Source: Micrasema longulum
Taxonomy: Eukaryota; Arthropoda; Insecta; Trichoptera; Brachycentridae
NCBI GenBank assembly: GCA_022494885.1
Contig: JAGVSM010000188.1
Location: 1 to 64,000 of the forward strand
Direction: 5' to 3'
DNA: 64,000 nt
The notes under the pieces were generated by a model, which worked only from the letters and a program-made list of their open reading frames with translations, was not told the origin of the DNA and did no database searches. A program made the translations under genes and the position numbers. Within the stretch, counting starts at the first letter, position 1. Every line of letters begins with the position of its first letter. Positions 32,771 through 42,862 of this stretch are shown here, piece by piece.

Positions 32771-34010
32771 AATTAAAATAATACTTTCTCAAAAACCTCT
32801 ATGTTTTCCTTGTTGCAATTTCCGCACTTTGAAAACTGCTATAAATTTCTCTCAGAGGATAGAAGTGTATCGAACAATGTGGAATTTGACGGTTTTCGTA
32901 CAGTTATGCCGCTGTATTAATGAAGCGGTGTACATTGTGCACAATGCACATTCACGGAATAATATTGAGCTATTGATAAAATTATATTGAGCTTCATTGT
33001 GTGCTGGAGAAGGCGTCTCTCAGCTCACTATGAGAACAAGAAGCCCGCGATCGTAATGCGCATTCTTCATTGTATAATTTTTATAAATTATAGTAACGAT
33101 TGGTTTTAAAAAAAATAATTGCTTTTAATGAAACATAATTTTCTGTGACTAAAAACAAAGCAGATTTGACTTGCCAAAAAAAGTTTAGTATCTTGTGATC
33201 GGCAAGGAATTCACATACATTTTTAAATTATTTTACTTAGTTATATAACACAACTTATCAAGAAAATGGTAGTACAGATCTGATGAATTAAATTTTCCGA
33301 AGTTACTACAGCCCGATTTGGAGCTTAAACAATATATTTTTTTTAAAAAGCATGTGGTAAGATCAAGAACAAAACAAAGAAAGTTTAACACCTTTGTAAC
33401 TTGATATAACAAGACAATATGTAAGTCAAAAACCTGTTTTCAACAAACAAAAATATATCAAAAACGTTTTCAAGGATGGGAGAAGTGGTAAATCTAGAAC
33501 TAAGAACACATGCCACGCAGGCAATAAAGCCATAGAGGCCAGTGATGATTATAAAACATATACCTAAGTTAGTAAGCATCTAGATGCATTATAAATGTCG
33601 TGTGATACGATAAACACATGCGGATTGCAAGCAATATTAAAATATACAAAACGTGTCTCAGACCAATGAAATAGAGACGAGGATAGAAATAGTAAGAACA
33701 AAATAAAAGAAAAACTACAAAGCTGTTTATCGCAGGGAAAACCCAAAATGACAGAATCAGGAGTCAAGAAATTAGACGGACTTGCGATATCTAAGATCAA
33801 GTAGATGTATTATGTACTTACTCACTTAGCGTGTCCGGTTGGATTATATCCTGCTACTCCAATATGCGGCGACATATATTTCCTTGTCGTTTGCCACAAT
33901 TAGGTCCCCAGGAGTGCAGCCTTCCTCCATGAGCGGGCATGTCAATAGGTGAAGGGATAAAGTCAATAGAATGGACAACTCTCGGATCCCCTATACCATG
34001 GCCCACGAAA
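32771..34010. other. Intergenic stretch
   Basis: Frames of 64-94 codons occur on both strands without recognised motifs. Bases 33840-34010 are GC-richer and may be an old element. Confidence 0.35.
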
Positions 34011-34014
34011 TCCC

Positions 34015-34080
34015 AGCTGTTTGCCGTCTGCCCGGAAGACCACTAAGAAGAGAGAAGGACTAACAGATCAACCAATATTA
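34015..34080 (+). pseudogene. Possible RTE ORF2 C-terminal scrap
   Basis: Frame reads PGRPLRREKD, stop, QINQY, parallel to GRPRKTWHDQINQN of the 7.9-kb RTE copy. Short and broken; weak support. Confidence 0.3.
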
Positions 34081-34369
34081 ACCATGAAGAAAAAAACATG
34101 ATAATATCATATAATATTATAAAATATTATCAGCATACATATCTCCATTCGTCGGGTTTCTGGCACAAGTTGGAAACTACAAATATTTGATGAATGCGAT
34201 TTTTTTTTAACTGGCATTAAATAATCTTTGTTTAAAAAATGCATATATAATATGTCATGATTTAAGCACAAATATATTTTGTTACATTTAACTCGTTTTA
34301 TATAAATTGTTGTCTGAGGATGAGATTCAAAATTCAAAAGTGCAATATCTCATAACTAAAATATTAATT

Positions 34370-34640
34370 GCTGGCTTGTGCCAGAAACTCGACAATATTA
34401 GAAAATGGAATATTTGCTATGACCTAATGTTTATGCTTATGACCTGTAGTCGGCTTGTTCATTTGTCCAACATTTACCATTTTACCTTTGTTTAAACATC
34501 CTTATTTCTTGAATTAATAAATTTGTTGTGTGTAAAGAGCTGAAACGATTATTTTCTTGGATGAGATTCACCTGACTGAATTATTTTACCCACTGGGCAA
34601 CGCTTGAAAATATTTTCCATAACATATAAAGTTTATATAA
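34370..34640 (+). repeat. Palindromic repeat family P, internal part
   Basis: TTTATGCTTATGACCTGTAG, CATTTACCATTTTACC, ACATCCTTATTTCTTGAATT, AAAGAGCTGAAACG, GATGAGATTCACCTGACTGA, CCCACTGGGCAACGCTTGAA. Same order as 54640-54840. Confidence 0.6.
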
Positions 34641-35029
34641 GTTAACACGAAGTAAGAATTAACAAAAGTGTATTTTTCAAATTGATTAATCTATACTATA
34701 AAGTAAAAAAGTTGATATTTATCACCTTAAATAAAACATAAATCATTTAGATAAATATATTTTATTAAATTACTCTTGAATCTCGATAAACTTGTGTGTC
34801 AAAAACTGTTTTTTTCTTTTTTTAATACTACGGTTTTTTTTTTACTTAAGTGAGTGAATTAAATTAGTGAATTAGTGCAAATAATTCATTGAAGTTAATT
34901 GTTATTTCCTTTAAAAATAAAACACGAGTCATACACATACATTTGGAATAACTAATGACTGGGAATCTGTTTCGAAAGTGATGGGTGAGTAAAGAAACCG
35001 GTAACTGGTTAATTAAAATTTGCGTATAT

Positions 35030-35153
35030 TCTGGAATTATGAAATATTTTAGATTAAAAACTATTTTAAAATATACATTTAATTCTAACCATATCAGAAT
35101 CAAATCCAAGACCTCTAGCATAAAAGACAAATGCACTGACCACAAGACCGTTA
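35030..35153 (-). mobile_element. SINE family B, 5' head fragment
   Basis: Minus strand: AACGGTCTTGTGGTCAGTGC, ATTTGTCTTTTATGCTAGAG, GTCTTGGATTTGATTCTGAT (decayed B box), ATGGTTAGAATT, then ATATTTCATAATTCC. Parallels 45420-45536. The plus frame at 34985-35221 overlaps it and is not a gene. Confidence 0.55.
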
Positions 35154-36454
35154 TTTTTATATACGGGGGGTACTGTTTGCAAACCCGGCAAAATACCTCT
35201 TTCTTTATTTTTAACAACTGATACAATAATGGCTTCAATTTGTTTTTGTGTTTCAAATTTTTATCAAAACGAATACTTTTTGCATACATATATAACTAGT
35301 TATGTTATTATTATGATTAATACTAGAAAAAAGTACTGAAATAATTTATTTAATTTTTGAGATTGCCAACTTTGCAATTCTCAAGAAGCGGTTGCCAAAT
35401 TTGCAATAAAACAAATCATTTCAAAGTCAAATTTTCATAAATAAGGCCATATTTTAAACTGAAAGTATAAAATTTATTGTAAACAATCGAATTTTGAAGA
35501 AAATTTAAATTAATATTTCAATTTTTTAATATTTTGGACATCGCCGAGTTTGCAAGTAATTCTGTCATAATATGATGTATTTTTATTATAGTTTTACTCA
35601 CTTCTTTGAATCATATTGCATGGAAATTTATTAGTTAGATTTTATTGATAGCAAACAAATTGAAATTCGACCTGAATTTGAAAAAAATATGCATCGATTG
35701 AAAAACAGAACGCTTGTAAATAACATTATTCAAAAAATATTACGCGTACAAAATATATAAAAACCCTTGTGTTTTAAATTATTTTTTTGTTGTTATAATA
35801 ATGAATCACATTTTTGTAGCTTCATTGATATCATACAAAAAGTATAATGCGGGGTTTATGGAACGTTCAGTCTTTGGCCCGAACTACCAGACTTAAAAGT
35901 TTGACGATGAACTCCTGAAATTGTACGATTTCCTTAAAATTTTCAGGAAACTTTCAGCCACACTGCATCATATAAAATGAGTGTAAATTTCATATTTACT
36001 CAGTCGTATAACCCTTGCAGCCGGAAACATTGGAACATCCCAGAGATACACTTCCGACCACAGGGATGCTGTCTGGTACGTAGGTAGTATCGTAGGATGT
36101 TGGCGATTAATAATTCCAACCACCCCCAGCGGGGCGAAAGCACCGCGCCATTTGATCCCCTATTTATATATGTTTACGAACAAATATGTGTCATTTTCAT
36201 AGATTCATTCTTAAGAATATTTTTTTTATTCATAACTTTGACTTTTCTAGTTAGAAACAGATTACAGTATTTTGTAAATTTTAAGCAAACAGCATAAATT
36301 TAATATATCCTATAAACTGATTTCCGAGCAAGACGGAGCAAGTTCACTGGCATGGTAAGATTTTGGTTTTATCACAACATTCAATTTACGTATGTATAAA
36401 GTTTTTAATAAAAAAATAACATATTATGTCCAAAATATATTTTACATATTACGT
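35154..36454. other. AT-rich intergenic stretch
   Basis: No gene. Bases 36015-36165 are less AT-rich (CAGCCGGAAACATTGG, CCCCCAGCGGGGCG), with a short CCCC.GCGGGG hairpin; origin unknown. Confidence 0.4.
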
Positions 36455-36615
36455 TCATATTAGGCCACAGAGAAGATGGGTTGATGACATTGCCTCTATT
36501 GCCGGTAAAACGTGGATTATGAAAGCGGGTGATAGGAAGGAATAGAGACGTTTGGAAGAGGCATTTATCCAGCAATGGAGAAAACAGGGCTGAAGAAGAA
36601 TAAAAAGATTACGTT
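36455..36615 (+). pseudogene. LINE ORF2 extreme C-terminus (RTE/BovB-like)
   Basis: RPQRRWVDDIASIAGKTWIM, KAGDRKE, stop (TAG where Trp is expected), RRLEEAFIQQWRKQG stop. This is the conserved 'RPxRRWxDDIxxxAGxxWxxxAxDRxxWxxLEEAFxQQWxxxG' end. Followed by AAGAAGAATAAAAAG. Confidence 0.75.
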
Positions 36616-36649
36616 CAATACACTATGCTTTATTTATTATTAAAATGAG

Positions 36650-37085
36650 TTAGTGTGAAGCAATTGCATTGCATTCTGAATGCAGCTGTCAGGTTAATCT
36701 TTGGTGTGTCAAAGTACAATCACATTACACTGTTGCTCTAAAGTCTTCACTGGTTACGTTTTCCAGAAAGGGTCGAGTACAAGCTGTGTTGGTTAATGTA
36801 CAAGGCAATGCATAACACGGCTCGTCAATACCTTAAGGAACTCTGCGTTCTGGACGAGCTGGCAGATAGGCGCCTCACTCTCCACTCAGCCTCCTGTTCT
36901 GATGTAGGGAAGGTGATACAACCTCATTTACGCAACCAGAGTTCCAATTTTGGCGATTTGCTTTTGCAATAGCTGGACCTTTGGCGTAGAATGCTCTCCT
37001 TTCAGAAGTTCGAAATTGTGCAGCAAAATCTCCTTTCAGAAAAAAATTAAAAACTTATTTATTTGTGAAATCGTTTCCTTACTTG
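36650..37085 (+). pseudogene. LINE ORF2 C-terminal fragment (CR1/L2-like)
   Basis: LNAAVRLIFGVSKYNHITLL, a stop, SLHWLRFPERVEYKLCWLMY, KAMHNTARQYLKELCVLDEL, ADRRLTLHSASCSDV, then, after frame changes, FAIAGPLA, a stop (Trp expected), NALLSEVRN and FRKKLKTYLFVK. It is the same family as the minus copy at 18107-18520 (shared HWL.FP.RVEY, DELADRRLTL). The 66-codon frame at 36950 is a shadow. Confidence 0.85.
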
Positions 37086-37989
37086 AAAAGTGCTACTTTT
37101 TAGATGTAATTTTTGGAAATACCATGTTATGTGTATTACTTTATTTGTAAAATTTGTCTGAAGGTAAATATTAATTAAGAGTTAGCCTGTAGATACACCT
37201 TATTTTTTTTTATTTAAGGATAATGTACAGCCCCCTTGAAGTGATAACTCACGAAAACGGCCCAAAAAAAATTGTCAAATTTATTATTATATTATTAATA
37301 ATATTACAACTTGTACTGTTCAATAACAAAAACATTTTTAATTTTTGTGTTATAACATTAAATTATACTTTTTTATCTGCGGGTATAATCCACGTTTAAT
37401 AAGAGCTATTCGTATGTTTATAATGAACAATTGGGTATTAACATAAGGTTTTTTTGTTTTATTTAAATTTAAAAAATGAGAAAAACAGAATGAAAAAAAT
37501 TATATGCTATTCGAAAAAATATTTTCTATTTAACAAAACATTGTGTTTACTTTTACGAGGCTTTAAAATGGAATGTCAAGTAAACGAAAATTATTTTGTT
37601 AAATCAGTTTTGTTTGCCGTCTTCCGACGTACGGGATACAAATATGAAATATAATTTCAAAAAACATAAATAATAAAAACACATATTTTTTTCTTATCTT
37701 TTAAAAAAATAATAAAATTGTTTCATTTTTGGGGTGTGGAAAACCGGACAACGAAACGTCGATTTGGATTATGGTTGAGCATAATCAGTCCGAAGTGCAG
37801 TTGTCTTTTTTGCACAATACGTCTGCATCAACGCAAGGCATCTGCGAGAGAGTGACAGAAAAACTATGCTCAAATACCTATTCATCAAATTTTCCCCTCA
37901 TAAAATTGTCCCCTAATAGATAAAAACAAATTATTTAGTAAATTCTGTTTAACGTTTTTTTCATATGTATTATTATTTATGTCAATGCT
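37086..37989. other. AT-rich intergenic stretch
   Basis: Frames of 64-66 codons without motifs. Bases 37730-37900 are slightly GC-richer. Confidence 0.4.
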
Positions 37990-38224
37990 TAAGATTTTAC
38001 GCTTCAAACTCTCCGAGATTGACAGCTGCCCACCCGACGATGAAACTCCTCAAGATGTCCCTCACCTGTTGATGCATTGACCTTTTTTCAGCTTTCAAAG
38101 ACAACAGCTAGAGGCGCGGTGTAGAAGTCTGGGTAAAGATCTATGCGACATCTCATTGGTGATAGGTAATAAAAAACTCACACGAGAGGTTGTATCATAC
38201 ATGGTCAATATACTCGTAGTATAG
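37990..38224 (+). pseudogene. LINE ORF2 C-terminus with zinc-knuckle-like block
   Basis: From about 38015: DSCPPDDETPQDVPHLLMH, a stop (Cys expected), PFFSAF; then after a one-base shift FQRQQLEARCRSLGKDLCDI, SLVIGNKKLTREVVSYMVNI and LVV ending at TAG 38222-38224. 'CxxC..xETxxHLLxxCPxF' is the end of I/R1/jockey-group LINE proteins, after RNase H or RT. The last 45 codons are open and well preserved for this window. Confidence 0.65.
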
Positions 38225-38454
38225 ACAATTGGTTAAATAAACCAAAGTAGGGAACAAAATACCGAACACTCCTCTAGTAAAACGGAAGGCCTGTTGACTC
38301 CTGAAGAGTCTAAGGTTTCCTCTCCACATTAGTAAATACTGAGAAGGTCTTGATTAGCCCACATAAGTATTTTCCTCCTGACAATAACAGTTTGGTTAAA
38401 ATTTAAAGAAAATTAATTGCAAAAAAAAAAACTTTTTAACATATAAACCTTGTA

Positions 38455-38700
38455 CATTATAAGCAAGGTAAATAATAAAGCAACTCCTATATAAAAAAAA
38501 AATAAGAAAATGCTTAAGATTTAAGATCCAGAATACCAAATTAAAGACCTTACAAAGAATGTGGAAATACCTGAGAGGGGAGAGTGCCTAGATCAGATAA
38601 ATTGTGAAAAAGCCTACATACAAGAGTGGAGAGTAACAGGCTGATAAAAAGAAGAAAAATATTACACATTTAAGTAAAAAATAAATAAATAAACAATCTC
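38455..38700 (+). pseudogene. LINE 3' scraps, two pieces
   Basis: Bases 38460-38505 (GCAAGGTAAATAATAAAGCA, ACTCCTATATAAAAAAAAA) resemble 47222-47262. Bases 38600-38640 read KAYIQEWRVTG stop, parallel to EAFIQQWRKQG at 36570-36600, with a tail AAGTAAAAAATAAATAAATA to 38695. Confidence 0.5.
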
Positions 38701-39409
38701 ATTCCTGATTGGATATCGAAATATGTTGTACATCAACTGTAAATTCCTCTGTTTTGCGAAATAATCTGTAATTATAACAGAAAGCTGCTAAACTAAAATG
38801 TTCACTAACCCAACTTACCTATTACCACGGAAATTACATACAAAGCCTTCAATTTGAAACACACCCCCAACAAGGCTGTGGTTACGCGAGGGTTAACAAG
38901 TTATACACCATATATCATTTGGGCTATTCATTGTTTCCGGGTACAATAACACTGCTATGACCGTTTGGGGTCAGAAAGGGACCGGATGTGCTAACGATCG
39001 ACTCGGGTCGGTAACGCGAAAAAAAAGGGTTAAGTGAAATGTTACGAATTTTCTCCGATTTTCTGATTAAAGTTCTCTGGGCGACTAGTTATTGCGTGGT
39101 TTAACTTTATTCCAAGTGAGAAATGAATAATTCTACGGAAATAAGAATTGGAATCGAACAATACGGAAATATCATACACCACGAATACCGATAAAAATAT
39201 ATGAAAGGGATTTAGAATAACTAATTGAATTTTAAAAATCAATATGGATATTGTGAAAAAATATTTAATGTTTTTTTTTAAAATAAAAATACGTTGCTAA
39301 AAAAAGCAACATGTTTGGCCTTGGTAGTGGTGACGTTAAGATTTGTGACAATGACCTTTACAAATTTGAATGGGCAGGATCAAAAAATCTGAATCGTGAC
39401 GTATTAGGG
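38701..39409. other. Intergenic; possible piggyBac-type terminal sequences
   Basis: GGTTACGCGAGGGTTAAC (38879-38896) and GGTAACGCGAAAAAAAAGGG, TTAA (39010-39032) are similar direct repeats ending in GGGTTAA. They are reminiscent of the piggyBac-like terminus at 3119 but without an opposing end. Confidence 0.3.
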
Positions 39410-39600
39410 CAGGGGTGGGAAACCTGCGGCCTTAAGGCTATTATAGTGCGGCCTTTAACTGTTGCCAATTTTTTTTTTAATAAATCACAGATTACCAATG
39501 TGTAAGCGATAGAGAATGAGTGAGCTCGCTTTGAGCGACAGGGAAGTGACAAAAACTAGTTGGCTTGCTAGTGTAATAAAACACAAATAGCTAGCAATTG
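39410..39600 (+). mobile_element. hAT-type DNA transposon, left end
   Basis: CAGGGGTGGGAAACCTGCGG, CC (39410-39431) matches the common hAT terminal inverted repeat pattern CAGGGGTSGGNAACCT. It is followed by CTTAAGGCTATTATAGTGCG and GCCTTTAACTG. No matching right terminus or 8-bp duplication is found nearby, so the element is truncated or the other end is unrecognisable. The two 64-codon frames here are chance. Confidence 0.6.
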
Positions 39601-41424
39601 CAGGTAAGTACTGTATGATCGTTATTATCCGAACGCCTTAACTTAAATATCCACGTGAATTTTGTTTCAGATCTCCATCTTTGAATTGTTATTTCCATGG
39701 ATTTATATACTATCGAGTAAGAGTCTCCACGTCTTTGTTACGTCAATTTCTTATGGGTTTATTCCATAGCCATAGAGTACACTCCTTGAAAACGTCACAC
39801 TGACAGAAATACGTTGCGAAGATATGCCATTTTTTGTTTGAAGTAAGGTTTGTGAACAGTTGCACAATTTATATCATTCTGTTTGTGTACGATCGATATA
39901 TAAATGAATTGGGTGTTAACTCTTGTGTGGCTGTGATGTCACACTAGTCTACATACGATACAAGACTTTATATATCTCTCTTATTTTATTAAACGATGAA
40001 GTTGTATTTTTTGTGATCTTAAAATGGACATTGTAACACTCGATTTGAAAAGTAAAATTTGTATAACTTTGCTGAATTTTTATACAAAAAATATTAATCC
40101 TCGCTACGCAAACAATGAACGTAACTCCAATATGCCAATAAATCTGTGAAAGAGAGAGCACGAAGATATAACTCATAACGAGGAAGACAACGAACCTGTT
40201 TTATGGCCGGAGTTTGTGTGAAACAGATTCAGTCGGTTATTTACAATAATGGGGTACACATGTGAAATTACCGGCGTAATTATAATATTTAATTTATTTA
40301 GCTATAACAGGGCTAAATTGTATTTTTATTTTTATTGATTATTGGAAAAAGAATAAGTAAAGAGTATGTTTCCATGTTTTTTTTTTCAAATTTAAGAACT
40401 TTAAAATATTCTATTTTTTGCTTGTGGTAGCACGATGTTACATCACCGCGCGCATGGAATTATTTACCACAGTCTTTAAAGAGTTAACATAAGTTTTGTC
40501 AATTTTTTTCTTAATTTGATAATGGGCACCAAAAATCAAACAAAATAATTTACGCTACCTGTCATTTGGCCGAAGTTTATCTGCTCTACAAGATATTATG
40601 TTTGCTTTAACGTTATTTGTATTATTTAATTTGATTACAAGCCTTCAAATTAGAATGTCAAGTAGATAAAAATAAGCATTTTCAACACCGCCTTCTGTTT
40701 GCGTTCAAACGAAGGAATGAAACCACCAAAAATGCTCGCGATATTTGCGCAGACGTTGTGAATGGAATAACAACTTATCGACGGTTTTTTAATATTTTAT
40801 ATTTAGTAAAGGCGACTGAATACAACTCAATAAACATATAAAAACAAGAAGATTTGTGGTGGCCAGCAGCTTAATTTGACGCGACAATTATTACTGGCAG
40901 AAAAGGATAAATCAAATCAATTTATGACAGCACATTTAATTATTTACTTCTTGATTAAATGTGTAGTTGAAGTCTTTGCCCACAGATGGCAAGCGTCGTT
41001 CTTTTTCGCCTGGTCGGTATTACAGTGCCTGAGAAGAAAAAGCGACATGTAAATGGAAACATGGACTTGTGACAATATTGCTTTCCGATTCCGACTCGAT
41101 CTTCAAGATCTACATCGCTGTATTGTGCTCACCATGTTTCCAAAAGACAACAACGTATAAAACTATACAAATTGTGACCTCCTTGAAGTGTTCAACAAAC
41201 AGATCGAAGTGAATGCCAATGGATAGTTAAAGGTCAGTTTACTTTTTTGTTTTTTTGACGGGCAATAATTTGTGATGTTTGTTAAACTGCTGGCAATTAA
41301 TATTTAATTAAATTTTGTATTGAATATAATTAAAGTACGCATCGCTTTCCTGACAGTTCTTTAGAAAAACATTTGACTTATTATTTACGAAATATAATAA
41401 GAAATACCATTCACACATACCGGC
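39601..41424. other. Long intergenic stretch, nothing recognised
   Basis: No conserved coding block on either strand, no tRNA-like head and no tandem repeat. It is the longest run here without an assignable repeat, so it may hold unique sequence or an undescribed element. Confidence 0.4.
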
Positions 41425-42631
41425 ATTGGGCTATGTATAGCGTGTGAGCTCGCCAATATATGACAGTAAAAATTTTATTGTCTTTGAATTTCCTAGAGTT
41501 TTAACCATCGAAAAAAAAGAAGATTGCAAATAAAATCAACAGACAATGGAAATTTGATGTGTATTATTTTAATAGATTGTTTGTAACAGAAAAATACATA
41601 GAGAAATATGCATTTTTATTTTTTGTAATAAAACAGTCTAGTAAATTCGAATAAATAAAAATACGCTTTATATTAACAATATTAATTAAAATGCAAAAAT
41701 AACACTGAATACTTGAAAAATAAATATTACTGAGTATTACAAACATAATTTAAAAAACGGATAGCAATTAAAAGTAAAAACTATCTTTAGTTTAATTCTT
41801 ATAGCGATAAATACATAAACATTATAAAACAGGAGTTATACAAATACAAAAATAATATTGTAACTAGGTGGCTACCTACACGGTTAAATTTCGATACACC
41901 ACGCAATTTCTTATCTCGGCTACGCTATGTAAAATGAAAAAAAATATTTAAATTAATAATTTCACACGTCATGAAGTCGCCCCTGGGTAGCGCCTGCTAA
42001 CGTCAATCAAGAAAAACATCCTCGTTTTAATTACAATATTTCGGCTACGCCATAAATCTCTTTTTTTAAATAATTTCTCACGTCACAAAGTCTCCCCTGG
42101 GTAGCGCCTGCTAACGTCAATCAACAAAAACATCCTCGTTTTAATTACAATATTTTGGCTACGCCATGAATCTCTTTTTTTAAATAATTTTTCACGTCAC
42201 AAAGTCGCCCCTGGGTAGCGCCTGCTAACGTCAATCAACAAAACATCCTCGTTTTTATAACAGTATTTCGGCTACGCCATGAATTTCTTATAAAAAAATG
42301 TCAAAACGTCACAAAGCCACTCTCTGAGTGTCGCTACTGACATCATTTACAAAAACATAATTATTTGTGCTTTTTTCAGGTACGCAACATTTTTTTTAAA
42401 TGCACCTACCTAACCAATAAAATACTATTAGTAATTAAACCAAGGTGTGCTTTAAAGTTCCGTATGGCCAAATAATATTATTTATTATTAGAATATTATT
42501 GACATGTAGTTCAAGCATTGCTGCATTCACGTTGCTTTACTTCTGAGAGCTCAACTGCTATGTTTTTCTATGGTTATGTTAATGTCATCTGTCATGTATT
42601 GGCGAGCTCACAGGCTATACTTACGCCCAAT
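41425..42631. mobile_element. 1.2-kb terminal-inverted-repeat element with internal tandem array
   Basis: Left arm 41425-41466 (ATTGGGCTATGTATAGCGTG, TGAGCTCGCCAATATATGAC) is the inverted copy of right arm 42589-42631 (on the minus strand ATTGGGCGTAAGTATAGCCT, GTGAGCTCGCCAATACATGA): about 43 bp, roughly 88% identical. Weaker similarity (TAACCATCGAAAAA / TAACCATAGAAAAA) continues inwards. Inside is a 114-bp tandem array. No transposase is encoded. Inverted ends with internal direct repeats recall foldback-type elements. No target duplication is clear. Confidence 0.7.
41905..42370 (+). repeat. 114-bp tandem repeat, about 4 units
   Basis: Marker CCCTGGGTAGCGCC starts at 41981, 42095 and 42209 (period exactly 114), with a diverged fourth at about 42322 (CTCTGAGTGTCGC). 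Each unit also holds TATTTCGGCTACGCCATRAA, CACGTCACAAAGTC and GCTAACGTCAATCAACAAAA. The first unit is partial (CTCGGCTACGCTATG near 41915). Confidence 0.9.
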
Positions 42632-42862
42632 ATTTGAGTTTGTCCAAATGTTTGCAGACAAAATATTGGATTTTACTCCCTCAGGAGTCATTGAGATTAA
42701 GAAATTACAACAGGGATGGAGGATACCTTAAAGAAGGGAATATGGAAGTCTAGGCATTTACAGGGCTTTAAACCAGCCATTAACAGGTCATAAGCCCTGT
42801 AAATGCCTAGACTTCTGTATTCTCCACCCCTGTGTAATTTGGTAATTCTTTTATATTTTGTT
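42628..42862. repeat. Palindromic repeat family P, hairpin copy
   Basis: Starts CAATATTTGAGTTTGTCCAA, ATGTTTGCAGAC directly at the end of the previous element. Then TTACTCCCTCAGGAGTCATT, AATTACAACAGGGATGG and GAATATGGAAGTCTAGGCAT, facing its own reverse complement ATGCCTAGACTTCTGTATTC across a short centre (CAGGGCTTTAAACCAGCCAT / TAACAGGTCATAAGCCCTG). The arms can form a long hairpin; the family's internal block is deleted. Confidence 0.8.

Noticed and set aside
34864..35289. 141-codon minus-strand open frame
   Set aside because: It overlaps a SINE head fragment, has no recognisable motif and lies in AT-rich sequence. The length alone is weak evidence.
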